Positions 1-8,707 of a stretch of 64,000 nt of DNA are shown here, piece after piece (position 1 is the first letter of the stretch; every line of letters starts with the position of its first letter). Below the pieces are notes generated by a model. That model did no database searches. It saw only the letters and a program-made list of their open reading frames with translations, and was not told the origin of the DNA. Source of the stretch: Candidatus Thalassolituus haligoni (lineage in GTDB: Bacteria; Pseudomonadota; Gammaproteobacteria; Pseudomonadales; Oceanobacteraceae). The stretch is from assembly GCF_041222825.1 (NCBI RefSeq), contig NZ_CP139482.1:1519001-1583000 (forward strand), written 5' to 3'. A program made the translations under genes and the position numbers.

Positions 1-2
1 TC

Positions 3-1763
3 CGGGATATCAGGCTGGCGGGTAATCTGGTACTGGATGAAGACGAATTCAAACGTTTCTACAATATTCAGCCTGGTGACGTTTTCTCGCGCAGCAAGGT
101 ACTGTCTAGCAGTGAAGGCATGATTCGCCGCCTGGGTAATGACGGTTATACCTTTGCCAAGGTGGATGGCAGCCCCAAACCCGATGACGAAACACTGGAA
201 GTTGACCTGACCTTTTTTGTCGAGCCAGGACGACGCACCTATGTTCGCAGTGTCAATTTCAGTGGTAACGACAGCACCATGGATGAAGTGTTACGCCGTG
301 AAATGCTGCAAATGGAAGGTGGTTGGGCATCGACCGAAAAGATCGAAGCCGGTAAAAACCGTCTTAACCAATTGGGCTTTTTCAAAACCGTGACGGTTGA
401 AACACCTGCGGTATCGGGGGCGGATGATCTGATTGACGTTGACTACAACGTTGAAGAACAAATGAATGGCAGTCTGAACTTCAACATCGGTTATGCCGGT
501 GGCAGCGGTATGATTCTGGGTGCCAGTGTCAGCCAGAATAATTTTCTGGGTTCCGGCAATCGCATGAGCATGAGTGTGCAGAAGAACAAGACGGTGCAAT
601 CGTACAACTTCTCTTTCCTCGATCCTTATTACACCATTGATGGTGTCAGTCGTGGCTTTAACTTGTTCTATCGGGAAACAGACTACAATAGCCTGAGCTC
701 TGTCAGTGACTATCAAACCAATGCCAAGGGCGCCAGCGTGACGTTCGGATATCCGATCACCCGTCGCCAGCGACTGTCGATGAGCGCCGGATTTACCAAT
801 ACCCATATGTTTGAAGGATCGACGGTTCCTGCCGAAATTCTGGAATTTCTGGATACCGAAGGGGATGACTTTGACGAGTACACCCTGGGTCTGAACTGGC
901 GTTACAACGGCCTGAACCGGGGTATGTTCCCGACTGCCGGTATCGAACAAAAACTGTCGGTTGATCTGGGTGTTCCCGGCAGTGACCTGACGACTTACAA
1001 GCTGGGCTACACCGCCAACTACTACTTCCCCTTGTTTGAAGACTGGTCATTCCGGGTGCGGACAGAATTGGGCTACGCCAACGGTTATGGTGATCAGAAG
1101 CAATTGCCTTTCTTCAAGAACTTCCGTTCCGGCGGTCTTGGTTCGGTGCGTGGTTATACCAGCAACAGTCTGGGGCCACGCGGCTTGCCGGAGTACACGG
1201 TCGTACCTGTGGTACAAACCGATAGTGACGGCAATGTATTGTATGAGACCGATGAGCTGGGCAAGCCGGTGGTCGACTCATCAGCACCTACCGTGGTGTA
1301 TAAAACCGATGAAGATGGTGCTGCTGTTGCTGTTTCCAACTCCAGCCAGTACAAGCCAATTTACGACACCGACGCTGATGGCTCTGCGGTGACTGCGCCT
1401 GCCTATTATGAAACCGCTCGCTCACTGGGTGGTAATATGCTGGCCGAAGCGTCGTTGGAATTGATTTTTCCATTCCCGTTTGTTGAAGATCGCAGCTCAT
1501 TGCGTAGTGTGCTCTTCTTTGACGCTGGCAATACGTTTACTGATAGCTGCTATACCCCCAATGATGCGGATGTTCCTTCATTAACGTCACATCCGTATTG
1601 TACGGAGGGGTTGAACTTGTCTGATTTACGTTTGAGTACTGGTGTCGGCCTGACCTGGATAACAGCTATTGGTCCGCTGACCTTTGTATATTCGATACCA
1701 CTGAATGACCAGCGAGGGGATCGTACGGAAGGCTTCGAGTTCTCTCTTGGTCAGGTTTTTTAA
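3..1763 (+). CDS. bamA: Outer membrane protein assembly factor BamA (C-terminal part, 5' end outside window)
   Basis: BamA is the Omp85-family core of the beta-barrel assembly machine in the outer membrane. The reading frame is open from the left edge and gives about 586 residues: the rest of one POTRA domain, a full POTRA beginning near RTYVRSVNFSGN, then the barrel. The diagnostic L6 motif (SVRGY, about nt 1144-1160) is present, and the protein ends in phenylalanine as barrel proteins do. Between VRGY and the following strand (about nt 1190-1420) the loop is longer than in E. coli BamA and carries several acidic D-x-D-G-like units. The skp-like gene follows after 41 bp and the lipid A genes come next, the standard gammaproteobacterial order. 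Known from family: folding of outer membrane proteins. The function is certain; only the N-terminus is missing. Confidence 0.97.
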   Translation, partial: RDIRLAGNLVLDEDEFKRFYNIQPGDVFSRSKVLSSSEGMIRRLGNDGYTFAKVDGSPKPDDETLEVDLTFFVEPGRRTYVRSVNFSGNDSTMDEVLRREMLQMEGGWASTEKIEAGKNRLNQLGFFKTVTVETPAVSGADDLIDVDYNVEEQMNGSLNFNIGYAGGSGMILGASVSQNNFLGSGNRMSMSVQKNKTVQSYNFSFLDPYYTIDGVSRGFNLFYRETDYNSLSSVSDYQTNAKGASVTFGYPITRRQRLSMSAGFTNTHMFEGSTVPAEILEFLDTEGDDFDEYTLGLNWRYNGLNRGMFPTAGIEQKLSVDLGVPGSDLTTYKLGYTANYYFPLFEDWSFRVRTELGYANGYGDQKQLPFFKNFRSGGLGSVRGYTSNSLGPRGLPEYTVVPVVQTDSDGNVLYETDELGKPVVDSSAPTVVYKTDEDGAAVAVSNSSQYKPIYDTDADGSAVTAPAYYETARSLGGNMLAEASLELIFPFPFVEDRSSLRSVLFFDAGNTFTDSCYTPNDADVPSLTSHPYCTEGLNLSDLRLSTGVGLTWITAIGPLTFVYSIPLNDQRGDRTEGFEFSLGQVF

Positions 1764-1804
1764 TGCTGACATCCAGCACAATTGCAATTTAAAGGAGCAT
1801 TGGG

Positions 1805-2296
1805 ATGCGTGTTTTTCTGTTTTTGGTTGCTGTACTACTGTCACCGCTGGCGGCAGCTGAATTGAAGGTTGGCGTTGTGGATATGGAGCGTGCCCTGTTT
1901 CTGTCTGAAGAAGCCAAGTCCGGTGCGCAAAAGTTTGAAAAAGATAATGGCGCTGCCATCAGCAAAGTGCGTGAAATAGAAAAAGCCATGATGACGCTGA
2001 AGGACAAGCGTGAAACCGATGGCGCTATCATGAGCCAGGATGAACTGGCCAAGCTGGTGGGTGAATACGAAGAGAAGGGCAAGGAACGTCAGTTCTATCT
2101 GGAAAAACTGCAGCAGCAGGATCAGAAATGGCGGCAGTCATTTTTCCGGTCGAAATTACCAGAGCTGGAAGAGTTGTTGAAGGCGCTGATCGAGGAAGGC
2201 AAATACGACCTGGTGTTGCAGGCAGGAGCGGTTGTGTACAGTGCACCGGCTATCGACCTGACCAAGCCGCTGCTTGAACGCCTGAACGGAAAATAA
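1805..2296 (+). CDS. skp: OmpH/Skp family periplasmic chaperone
   Basis: Encodes 163 residues, the usual Skp size. A short signal peptide (MRVFLFLVAVLLSPLAAA) precedes a typical mature start (ELKVGVVDMERAL), then a long charged helical coiled-coil section and a C-terminal segment that returns to the beta body (YDLVLQAGAVVYSAPAIDLT). Skp-type proteins are trimeric, jellyfish-shaped chaperones that hold unfolded outer membrane proteins in the periplasm and hand them to BamA. The gene lies between bamA and lpxD, the conserved position. A Shine-Dalgarno (AAAGGAG, about 1791-1797) sits upstream of the ATG. Substrate range is inferred from the family. Confidence 0.9.
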   Translation: MRVFLFLVAVLLSPLAAAELKVGVVDMERALFLSEEAKSGAQKFEKDNGAAISKVREIEKAMMTLKDKRETDGAIMSQDELAKLVGEYEEKGKERQFYLEKLQQQDQKWRQSFFRSKLPELEELLKALIEEGKYDLVLQAGAVVYSAPAIDLTKPLLERLNGK

Positions 2297-2328
2297 CGCT
2301 TTATCATTTCATTAGTAAGGGCACATCG

Positions 2329-3351
2329 ATGGAGCTGAGTTTATCCGAACTGGCCAGCCACCTTGGCGCAGAAGTCCGTGGCGACGGTTCGACACGGATT
2401 GGCGGCGTGGCGACGTTGTCATCGGCAGGTGCCAATGACGTTACATTTATCGCAGATCCGGCCTATCGCAAGCAACTTGGTACTACCCTGGCAGCCGCTG
2501 TTATCGTCAGTCCTGCGCTCATCAATGATGTGGTCGGTGCTGCACTGGTTGTTGACGATGCCTATCTGGCGTTCGCAAAAACGACCCAGCTGTTTGACAA
2601 TCGTCCATGTCCGCCTGTCGGTGTTCATCCCCGCGCATTTGTCGATGAAGGCGTTGTACTGGGTGATGGGGTGATGATTGGGCCGGGTGCGGTGATCGGT
2701 CGTAACAGCCGTATCGGTGCGGGTACCGAGATTGGTGCCGGATGCGTTATTGGCAGTGATTGCATTATTGGGGATGATTGTCTGCTGAATGCCAACGTAA
2801 CGCTGTATTATGGGATAAGCATTGGTGATCGGGTTCGGGTACAATCCGGCGCCGTGATTGGTTCCGATGGTTTCGGCTTTGCTCCCAATAAAGGCAAGTG
2901 GGAACGTATTGCCCAGTTGGGCAGCGTTCGTATCGGTAATAATGTCGAAATCGGAGCCAATACCTGTATCGATCGCGGTGCACTTGAAGATACCGTGATC
3001 GAAGACGACGTTATTCTCGATAATCTGATCCAGATTGCTCACAACGTGTATGTCGGCCAAGGCTCGGCCATGGCGGGTTGCGTAGGTATCGCCGGTAGCA
3101 CCCGAATCGGTAAAGGCTGCACTTTGGCGGGTGGTGTCGGGCTTGCCGGACACCTGACGCTGGCTGATGGAGTACATGTTATGGGAATGACGCTGATTAC
3201 AAATTCGATTGATGAACCCGGAGCCTACGCGTCGGGTACGTCACATATGCCAGCCAAACAGTGGCGTCGTAGCGCCGCACGATTTAAACAGCTCGATTCG
3301 ATAGCCAAACGGCTGCAGAAATTAGAGAAAATCCAAGAAGGTAAAGCTTGA
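2329..3351 (+). CDS. lpxD: UDP-3-O-(3-hydroxyacyl)glucosamine N-acyltransferase LpxD
   Basis: The 340-residue protein has the LpxD layout: an N-terminal uridine-binding domain (about 1-100), a left-handed beta helix built from imperfect hexapeptides such as [18 protein letters not shown] (about 105-300), and a C-terminal helix. LpxD transfers the second 3-hydroxyacyl chain from acyl-ACP to UDP-3-O-acyl-glucosamine in cytoplasmic lipid A synthesis. The likely catalytic His lies in the stretch [12 protein letters not shown]. The stop TGA at 3349-3351 overlaps the fabZ start ATG, so the two are probably translationally coupled. Confidence 0.97.
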   Translation: MELSLSELASHLGAEVRGDGSTRIGGVATLSSAGANDVTFIADPAYRKQLGTTLAAAVIVSPALINDVVGAALVVDDAYLAFAKTTQLFDNRPCPPVGVHPRAFVDEGVVLGDGVMIGPGAVIGRNSRIGAGTEIGAGCVIGSDCIIGDDCLLNANVTLYYGISIGDRVRVQSGAVIGSDGFGFAPNKGKWERIAQLGSVRIGNNVEIGANTCIDRGALEDTVIEDDVILDNLIQIAHNVYVGQGSAMAGCVGIAGSTRIGKGCTLAGGVGLAGHLTLADGVHVMGMTLITNSIDEPGAYASGTSHMPAKQWRRSAARFKQLDSIAKRLQKLEKIQEGKA

Positions 3352-3815
3352 TGTACCCGCAACCAGTCCAAACGATCCAGGAATTTTTGCCACACCGTTA
3401 TCCGTTCCTGTTGGTTGACCGTATCAATGAAGTAGATCTTGAGTCTGAAGATGCTCCAGTGATTCGTGCCATCAAGAATGTCACCATTAACGAAGCGTTT
3501 TTTAATGGCCACTTCCCCGGTCATCCGGTGATGCCGGGCGTCCTGATCCTGGAAGCCATGGCTCAGTCTGCCGGTTTGCTCGGTATGACCATGATGGGTG
3601 AAAAGCGCAAGCCGACCATGTTGTACTACTTTGCCGGGGCCGATCATGTACGCTTCAAGCGACCGATTGTGCCTGGTGATCAAGTCATTCTGGAAGCCCG
3701 TTTTACCGGCACCCGTCGTGGTATCTGGAAATTTGATTGCCGTGCACTGGTGGATGGCGAAGTGGCCTGTTCAGCATTGATTACCTGTGCTGAACGAGAT
3801 ATGGAGCCGGCATGA
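3351..3815 (+). CDS. fabZ: 3-hydroxyacyl-[acyl-carrier-protein] dehydratase FabZ
   Basis: FabZ dehydrates 3-hydroxyacyl-ACP in fatty acid synthesis and competes with LpxA/LpxD for the same hydroxyacyl-ACP pool, which explains its place in the lpx operon. The 154-residue hot-dog fold protein shows the active-site motif [20 protein letters not shown] (His in FPGHP, Glu in LEAMAQ). The chosen start is ATG 3351, which overlaps the lpxD stop (TGATG) and has GAAGG a few bases upstream; a TTG one codon earlier is an unlikely alternative. The TGA stop overlaps the lpxA ATG. Confidence 0.97.
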   Translation: MYPQPVQTIQEFLPHRYPFLLVDRINEVDLESEDAPVIRAIKNVTINEAFFNGHFPGHPVMPGVLILEAMAQSAGLLGMTMMGEKRKPTMLYYFAGADHVRFKRPIVPGDQVILEARFTGTRRGIWKFDCRALVDGEVACSALITCAERDMEPA

Positions 3816-4582
3816 TCCATCCTACGGCCATCATAGACCCGTCTGCCCAACTGGCTGATGACGTTGAAGTCGGTCCGTACAGCATTATCGGTGCAGACGT
3901 AGTGATCGACTCCGGTACCGTGATTGGCCCTCATGTCGTGATCAAGGGGCCAACCTGTATTGGCAAGCATAATCGGGTTTATCAGTTTGCCACGCTGGGA
4001 GAAGACTGCCAGGACAAAAAATATGCGGGCGAACCAACCCGGTTGGTCATTGGCGACAACAACGTGATTCGCGAAAGCTGCACTTTTCATCGTGGTACGG
4101 TGCAAGACAACAGCGAAACCCGTATCGGCAGCCATAACCTGTTTATGGTGAATGTGCATGTCGCACACGACTGTGTTGTTGGCGATAACTGTATCCTCGC
4201 CAACGACACCAATCTGGCTGGCCATGTACACCTGGGTGACTGGGCGATTCTTGGCGGTGCGACACAAGTGCACCAGTTTTGCAAGATCGGTGCACACGTC
4301 ATGGCCGGAGCCGGTACCGTGGTACTGAAAGATATCCCGGCTTATGTTATGGCTCTGGGCTATCCGGCAGAACCCCACGGTATCAACGCCGAAGGGCTGC
4401 GCCGTCGCGGCTATTCGGCTGAAGCCATCAGTGCCGTGCGTAATGCTTATAAAACGGTTTATCGTCAGGGCTTGACCCTGACGGAAGCATTAGCAAAGCT
4501 GGAGCAAGACGCAGCAATCGAAGCGGCAGTGGATGTGCTGTTCGACAGCCTGAAAGATTCCAGTCGCGGGATTATTCGCTAG
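3812..4582 (+). CDS. lpxA: UDP-N-acetylglucosamine O-acyltransferase LpxA
   Basis: LpxA catalyses the first step of lipid A synthesis, moving a 3-hydroxyacyl chain from ACP to the 3-OH of UDP-GlcNAc in the cytoplasm. At 256 residues it has the normal length, with a hexapeptide beta-helix from residue 2 ([20 protein letters not shown]) to about 190 and a C-terminal helical part. The catalytic His region is visible as [19 protein letters not shown] overlap with fabZ at the start and a one-base overlap with lpxB at the end point to one transcript and coupled translation. Confidence 0.97.
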   Translation: MIHPTAIIDPSAQLADDVEVGPYSIIGADVVIDSGTVIGPHVVIKGPTCIGKHNRVYQFATLGEDCQDKKYAGEPTRLVIGDNNVIRESCTFHRGTVQDNSETRIGSHNLFMVNVHVAHDCVVGDNCILANDTNLAGHVHLGDWAILGGATQVHQFCKIGAHVMAGAGTVVLKDIPAYVMALGYPAEPHGINAEGLRRRGYSAEAISAVRNAYKTVYRQGLTLTEALAKLEQDAAIEAAVDVLFDSLKDSSRGIIR

Positions 4583-5757
4583 TGAAGCGGATCGCCATTG
4601 TGGTGGGCGAAACCTCCGGCGATATGCTCGGGGCTGGCTTGCTCACATCGCTACGCGAACGCTACCCGGATGCGATTTTTGAAGGTATTGGCGGCCCTTT
4701 GATGCAGTCTCGGGGCTTTGACAGCCTGTATCCGATGGAGCGACTGTCTGTCATGGGTCTGGTCGAGGTACTGGGCCGTCTGTTTGAGTTGCTGAAAATC
4801 CGCAAATCACTGGTGCAATACTGGAGTGAGAATCCGCCGGATGTGCTCATCGGTATCGATGCCCCGGATTTTAATCTGACGCTGGAAGAAAAACTGAAAG
4901 CGCGGGGCGTCAAAACGGTTCATTACGTCAGTCCATCGGTTTGGGCCTGGCGTCAGAAACGAGTGATAAAAGTCGGCCGTGCTGTCGATTTGATGTTGAC
5001 GTTGTTTCCGTTCGAAGCCCGTTTTTACGAAGAACACCGTATTCCGGTACGTTTTGTGGGCCATCATCTGGCGGACAAGATTCCGTTTGAAACACCAAAA
5101 ACCCCCGCTCGTGAAACTCTGGGACTGGATGTCAGCAAACCATTGGTGTGTCTGATGCCCGGCAGCCGGGGTGGTGAAGTGGAACGTCTCGGCCCGCTGT
5201 TCCTTGAAACTGCCCAGCTGATGTTACGCAAACGTGCCGACTTGCAGTTTGTGATTCCGGCTGCCAGTGTGGATCGTCGTAACCAGTTGGAAGCCCAGCT
5301 GGCGGATATGCCCCTGAAGTTACCGGTTACTATTGTGCTGAGCCAGTCCCATACCTGTATGGCGGCGGCCGATGTGATTTTGCTGGCGTCTGGTACCGCA
5401 ACACTGGAGGCGATGCTGCTGAAACGGCCAATGGTGGTCAGTTACAAGGTCAACAAGGTTACGGCATTCCTGTTACGTCGTATGCTGAAACAGCCTTTTA
5501 TCTCTTTGCCCAATCTGTTGGCAGGGCGAGAGCTGGTACCTGAGGTCTTGCAGGAGCAAGCGACGCCGATGAAGCTGGCGCACGAATTGATCACTTGTCT
5601 TGAAGATCAGGATACCCGTCACCAGTTGCACGAAACCTTCCAGTTTATTCATCGGCAATTACGACGTAATGCGGATCATGAAGCCGCAAAAGCCGTCATT
5701 GAATTGCTCGAACCAGAACAGGCCGCTGGTGCAGACATGCGCCAGGACGCGCACTAA
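4582..5757 (+). CDS. lpxB: Lipid-A-disaccharide synthase LpxB
   Basis: LpxB condenses UDP-diacylglucosamine with lipid X to form the lipid A disaccharide at the inner face of the inner membrane. The 391-residue GT19 glycosyltransferase begins with the typical VVGETSGDMLGAGL and contains VHYVSPSVWAWRQKR, LMPGSRGGEV and ASGTATLEAML. The start is GTG, its first G being the last base of the lpxA TAG stop, so translation is probably coupled. The C-terminal 20 residues are variable. rnhB follows after a 14-bp gap. Confidence 0.96.
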   Translation: MKRIAIVVGETSGDMLGAGLLTSLRERYPDAIFEGIGGPLMQSRGFDSLYPMERLSVMGLVEVLGRLFELLKIRKSLVQYWSENPPDVLIGIDAPDFNLTLEEKLKARGVKTVHYVSPSVWAWRQKRVIKVGRAVDLMLTLFPFEARFYEEHRIPVRFVGHHLADKIPFETPKTPARETLGLDVSKPLVCLMPGSRGGEVERLGPLFLETAQLMLRKRADLQFVIPAASVDRRNQLEAQLADMPLKLPVTIVLSQSHTCMAAADVILLASGTATLEAMLLKRPMVVSYKVNKVTAFLLRRMLKQPFISLPNLLAGRELVPEVLQEQATPMKLAHELITCLEDQDTRHQLHETFQFIHRQLRRNADHEAAKAVIELLEPEQAAGADMRQDAH

Positions 5758-5771
5758 CCGAATATTATCCC

Positions 5772-6383
5772 ATGATTGATATTGAACTGTCCCTGATTGA
5801 ACAGGGACTTGTCTACTGCGGTATTGATGAAGCCGGAGCCGGGCCGTTGTGTGGCGACGTGCTTGCGGCGGCAGTGGTATTACACCCGGACAGGCCCATC
5901 CCAGGGCTGGATGATTCAAAAAAGTTGACTGAAAAACGTCGGCAAATTGTCTACGAACAGATTCTTGAGTCGGCTGTGGATTACGCCATTGCCCGTGCGA
6001 CCGTTGCAGAAATAGATGACATCAATATTCTCAACGCCCGCATGCTGGCGATGACCCGTGCGGTGGCCGGTTTGTCGGGTGATGTTGAATATGCACTGGT
6101 GGATGGCAATCGCTTGCCACCGCTCGACATTGCTGCAACCGCAGTGATCAAGGGCGACAGTCTGGTACAGGCCATCGCTGCCGCTTCTGTGCTCGCCAAG
6201 GTCACCCGTGATCGGGAAATGCTGGCACTGGACAAGGTGTATCCTGGTTACGGTTTTGCCCAACACAAGGGTTACGGGACAAAAGTGCATCTGCAAGCGC
6301 TGCACACCTTGGGACCTTGCGCCATTCACCGGCGCAGTTACGCGCCGGTCAGGGCTTTGTTGGAGTCGGACTCCACGCGTTAA
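5772..6383 (+). CDS. rnhB: Ribonuclease HII
   Basis: RNase HII removes ribonucleotides from DNA by cutting 5' to an embedded ribonucleotide. The 203-residue protein has the family's acidic residues in GIDEAGAGPLCGDV (Asp, Glu), ALVDGNRLP (Asp) and KVTRDREM (Asp), plus the conserved YPGYGFAQHKGYGT. One oddity: the GRG motif, here GAG, has Ala in place of the nearly universal Arg; the codons are clear (gga gcc ggg). The gene follows lpxB as in many gammaproteobacteria, but dnaE, the usual next gene, is not here. Function is confident; the effect of the substitution is unknown. Confidence 0.93.
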   Translation: MIDIELSLIEQGLVYCGIDEAGAGPLCGDVLAAAVVLHPDRPIPGLDDSKKLTEKRRQIVYEQILESAVDYAIARATVAEIDDINILNARMLAMTRAVAGLSGDVEYALVDGNRLPPLDIAATAVIKGDSLVQAIAAASVLAKVTRDREMLALDKVYPGYGFAQHKGYGTKVHLQALHTLGPCAIHRRSYAPVRALLESDSTR

Positions 6384-6393
6384 GGTCAGCCAA

Positions 6394-7215
6394 TCAGCGT
6401 TTTAGTGGCAACGAGTGAAACTGCTCAGCCTGACGATAGGTTTGCTGACGGAGGAAGTCACGCAGCGCCTCGTCGGTGGTGCAGGCGGCTATCTGTTCTG
6501 GAGTAATGGCTTCACCGATGCCCAGATGAATGGTGGACTTGCGTTTTTTGAGGAATTCGGCCGGAATTCTCAGTGTTCGCAGGGCTGGATGAATTTTGCC
6601 CAGAATATGAAAGCTGGCACTGTTGCGGCCGTGAAAATACACCGGAATAACGGGTACGTTGGCTTTACGGATCAGGCGCACACTGGCGATGGGCCAGGTT
6701 TTGTCGCTGATGCCGCGTTGGCCTTTGTACCAGGTGGATACTTCACCGGCAGGAAACAGCCCGAGGCCATTCCCCTGTTTCAGTTGGCCGAGTGATTTAC
6801 GCATGCCGCCCATGCCTTTGGGGCCGCCTTTTTCAAACGGATTAACCGTAATAAAAAGATCGGCAATCGGAGCAAAATAACTCAGTAGATAGTTGGCAAC
6901 GACGCGGAAATCCGGGCGAATACGGCAAATCAGCAGTAGCAGGATAACGCCGTCGAGGAAGCCGAACGGGTGGTTGGAAACGGTGATAAAAGGTCCCGTT
7001 GCCGGAATGGCCTGACGCAGTACAGCGTCGTCATAATCCAGCTCGATATTCAGATAGTGGAGCGATTCCTCAATCATATCGATGCCCTGCTTGGCATCCA
7101 GCTTGTCGTAAATACGAGTCAGAGTTGGGCCTTTTAATAGCCGCAGCAGCATGTCGAGTTTGCGAGGGGAGAGTTTGGTCGCTTCCAGTAGTCCCTTGCG
7201 ATCAAATAACTCCAT
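6394..7215 (-). CDS. Lysophospholipid acyltransferase family protein (PlsC-like)
   Basis: A 273-residue protein of the glycerolphosphate/lysophospholipid acyltransferase superfamily. The catalytic block reads SNHPFGFLDGVILL, with an H-x5-D spacing as in the hemolysin-like branch rather than the H-x4-D of PlsC. The second block LFPAGEVSTWYKG matches the FPEG/FPAGE substrate-phosphate motif, and VPVIPVYFHGRNS is the fourth conserved block. No signal peptide is evident; it is probably associated with the inner membrane. It is convergent with rnhB, 10 bp apart. Exact acyl acceptor (lysophosphatidate, lyso-ornithine lipid or other) cannot be told from sequence. Confidence 0.85.
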   Translation of the reverse strand: MELFDRKGLLEATKLSPRKLDMLLRLLKGPTLTRIYDKLDAKQGIDMIEESLHYLNIELDYDDAVLRQAIPATGPFITVSNHPFGFLDGVILLLLICRIRPDFRVVANYLLSYFAPIADLFITVNPFEKGGPKGMGGMRKSLGQLKQGNGLGLFPAGEVSTWYKGQRGISDKTWPIASVRLIRKANVPVIPVYFHGRNSASFHILGKIHPALRTLRIPAEFLKKRKSTIHLGIGEAITPEQIAACTTDEALRDFLRQQTYRQAEQFHSLPLKR

Positions 7216-7313
7216 AGCGTGTTTCCCGTGGTCGGTAATGAATCGAACGCATAATACCAGTCAATTCCCTTGCGGCAAGCGCTTGTTGGAGTCGCTACAG
7301 TTTGGATAAACGA

Positions 7314-8519
7314 ATGAAAAATCACACCAATGTCATCATTATCGGGGCGGGTGCCGCCGGGTTGATGTGCGCCGCACTGGCGGCCGCTGGCGGCTGTTCT
7401 GTGCGGCTGCTGGATCATGCCAACAAGGCGGGCAAAAAGATTCTGATGTCCGGTGGCGGACGCTGTAATTTTACCAACTATGACATCCAGCCTGAGCGCT
7501 ATCTTGGTCATAACCCGCACTTCTGTAAATCTGCCCTGAGTCGTTATACCCAGTGGGACTTTATCGCGCTGGTCGACAAGCATGGTGTGGCCTGGCATGA
7601 GAAAAAGGATGGTCAGCTGTTTTGTGATAACAAATCGAGCGACATTCTCAACCTGCTGCTGAGCGAGTGTGACCAGGCTGGGGTCGATATCCAGCTCGAC
7701 ACGAGCATCCAGTCTGTCGCGGCGGAGCCTGCTGGCGGCTACCGTTTGCAGACCAGTACTCAGCAATATCACTGTGATGCACTGGTGATAGCAACGGGTG
7801 GGCCATCCATTCCGACCCTGGGTGCCAGCGGTTTTGGTTATCAGATCGCTCGCCAGTTTGGTCTGGCGGTTTATGAGCCGGTCGCCGCACTGGTGCCGTT
7901 TACTCTGACCAGCCAGCTCAAGCAGCTGAGTAGTGAATTGTCGGGTAACGCTTGCCGTGTTGATGTCAGCTGTAATGGCAAACATTTTCTGGAAGACATG
8001 CTGTTTACTCATCGGGGATTGAGTGGCCCGGCGATGCTGCAGATTTCCAGCTATTGGCAGCCCGGTGATAGCTTGACGATTAACCTGTTGCCAGAAGCTG
8101 ATGCGGCGGTGGAATTGCGCTCAGCCCAGCACACCACCCCTAAGCAACTGGTCAAAACCTGGCTGGGTCAGCGTTTGACACAAAAAATAGCCGAATGCTG
8201 GCTGGCTGCGGTGGGATTCGCCGCCGATCAACCCTTGTCCGCGTTGAATGGGGCACAAATGGATGATCTGGCCCAACGTATTCACCACTGGCAGGTCAAG
8301 CCTGCTGGCACTGAAGGGTATCGTACTGCCGAGGTGGCGCTTGGCGGTGTCGATACCGATGAGTTGTCTTCCAAAACCCTGGAAAGCAAAAATCATCAAG
8401 GTTTGTACTTTATTGGTGAAGTGGTGGATGTCACCGGTCATCTGGGTGGATTCAACTTTCAATGGGCCTGGTCCAGTGCAGCCGCAGCAGCAGAGCACCT
8501 TGTCAAAGTCCGGAGCTGA
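7314..8519 (+). CDS. HI0933/YhiN family NAD(P)/FAD-dependent oxidoreductase
   Basis: A flavoprotein of about 401 residues. The dinucleotide-binding motif GAGAAGLMCA comes at the N-terminus (IIIGAGAAG), followed by KKILMSGGGRCNFTN, which is typical of the HI0933 family, VIATGGPSIPTLGASG in the middle and a C-terminal FIGEVVDVTGHLGGFNFQWA. The physiological reaction of this widespread family is not well defined, so only a generic oxidoreductase call is warranted. ATG at 7314 is preferred; an in-frame TTG lies four codons upstream. The gene is divergent from the acyltransferase, with about 98 bp for promoters between them. Confidence 0.9.
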   Translation: MKNHTNVIIIGAGAAGLMCAALAAAGGCSVRLLDHANKAGKKILMSGGGRCNFTNYDIQPERYLGHNPHFCKSALSRYTQWDFIALVDKHGVAWHEKKDGQLFCDNKSSDILNLLLSECDQAGVDIQLDTSIQSVAAEPAGGYRLQTSTQQYHCDALVIATGGPSIPTLGASGFGYQIARQFGLAVYEPVAALVPFTLTSQLKQLSSELSGNACRVDVSCNGKHFLEDMLFTHRGLSGPAMLQISSYWQPGDSLTINLLPEADAAVELRSAQHTTPKQLVKTWLGQRLTQKIAECWLAAVGFAADQPLSALNGAQMDDLAQRIHHWQVKPAGTEGYRTAEVALGGVDTDELSSKTLESKNHQGLYFIGEVVDVTGHLGGFNFQWAWSSAAAAAEHLVKVRS

Positions 8520-8707
8520 TACTCTGGATGTAATCGTTGATACCTTGGTAGTGTATTTTCTAGGTGAATAGCAAGAATACGTCCTATTGATTTCAATTAT
8601 GGGTTCGATGTCCATAGTATTCATTGGCAAGCGGCGATGAGCATCCGGCAACAGATCAGGAGCCATCCGCTGCATACCCCAAAATGCATATGACAAAGGA
8701 CGAACCC

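Noticed and set aside
2419..3177. Long minus-strand frame of 252 codons across lpxD
   Set aside because: Fully antisense to a securely identified gene; a shadow frame from codon bias.
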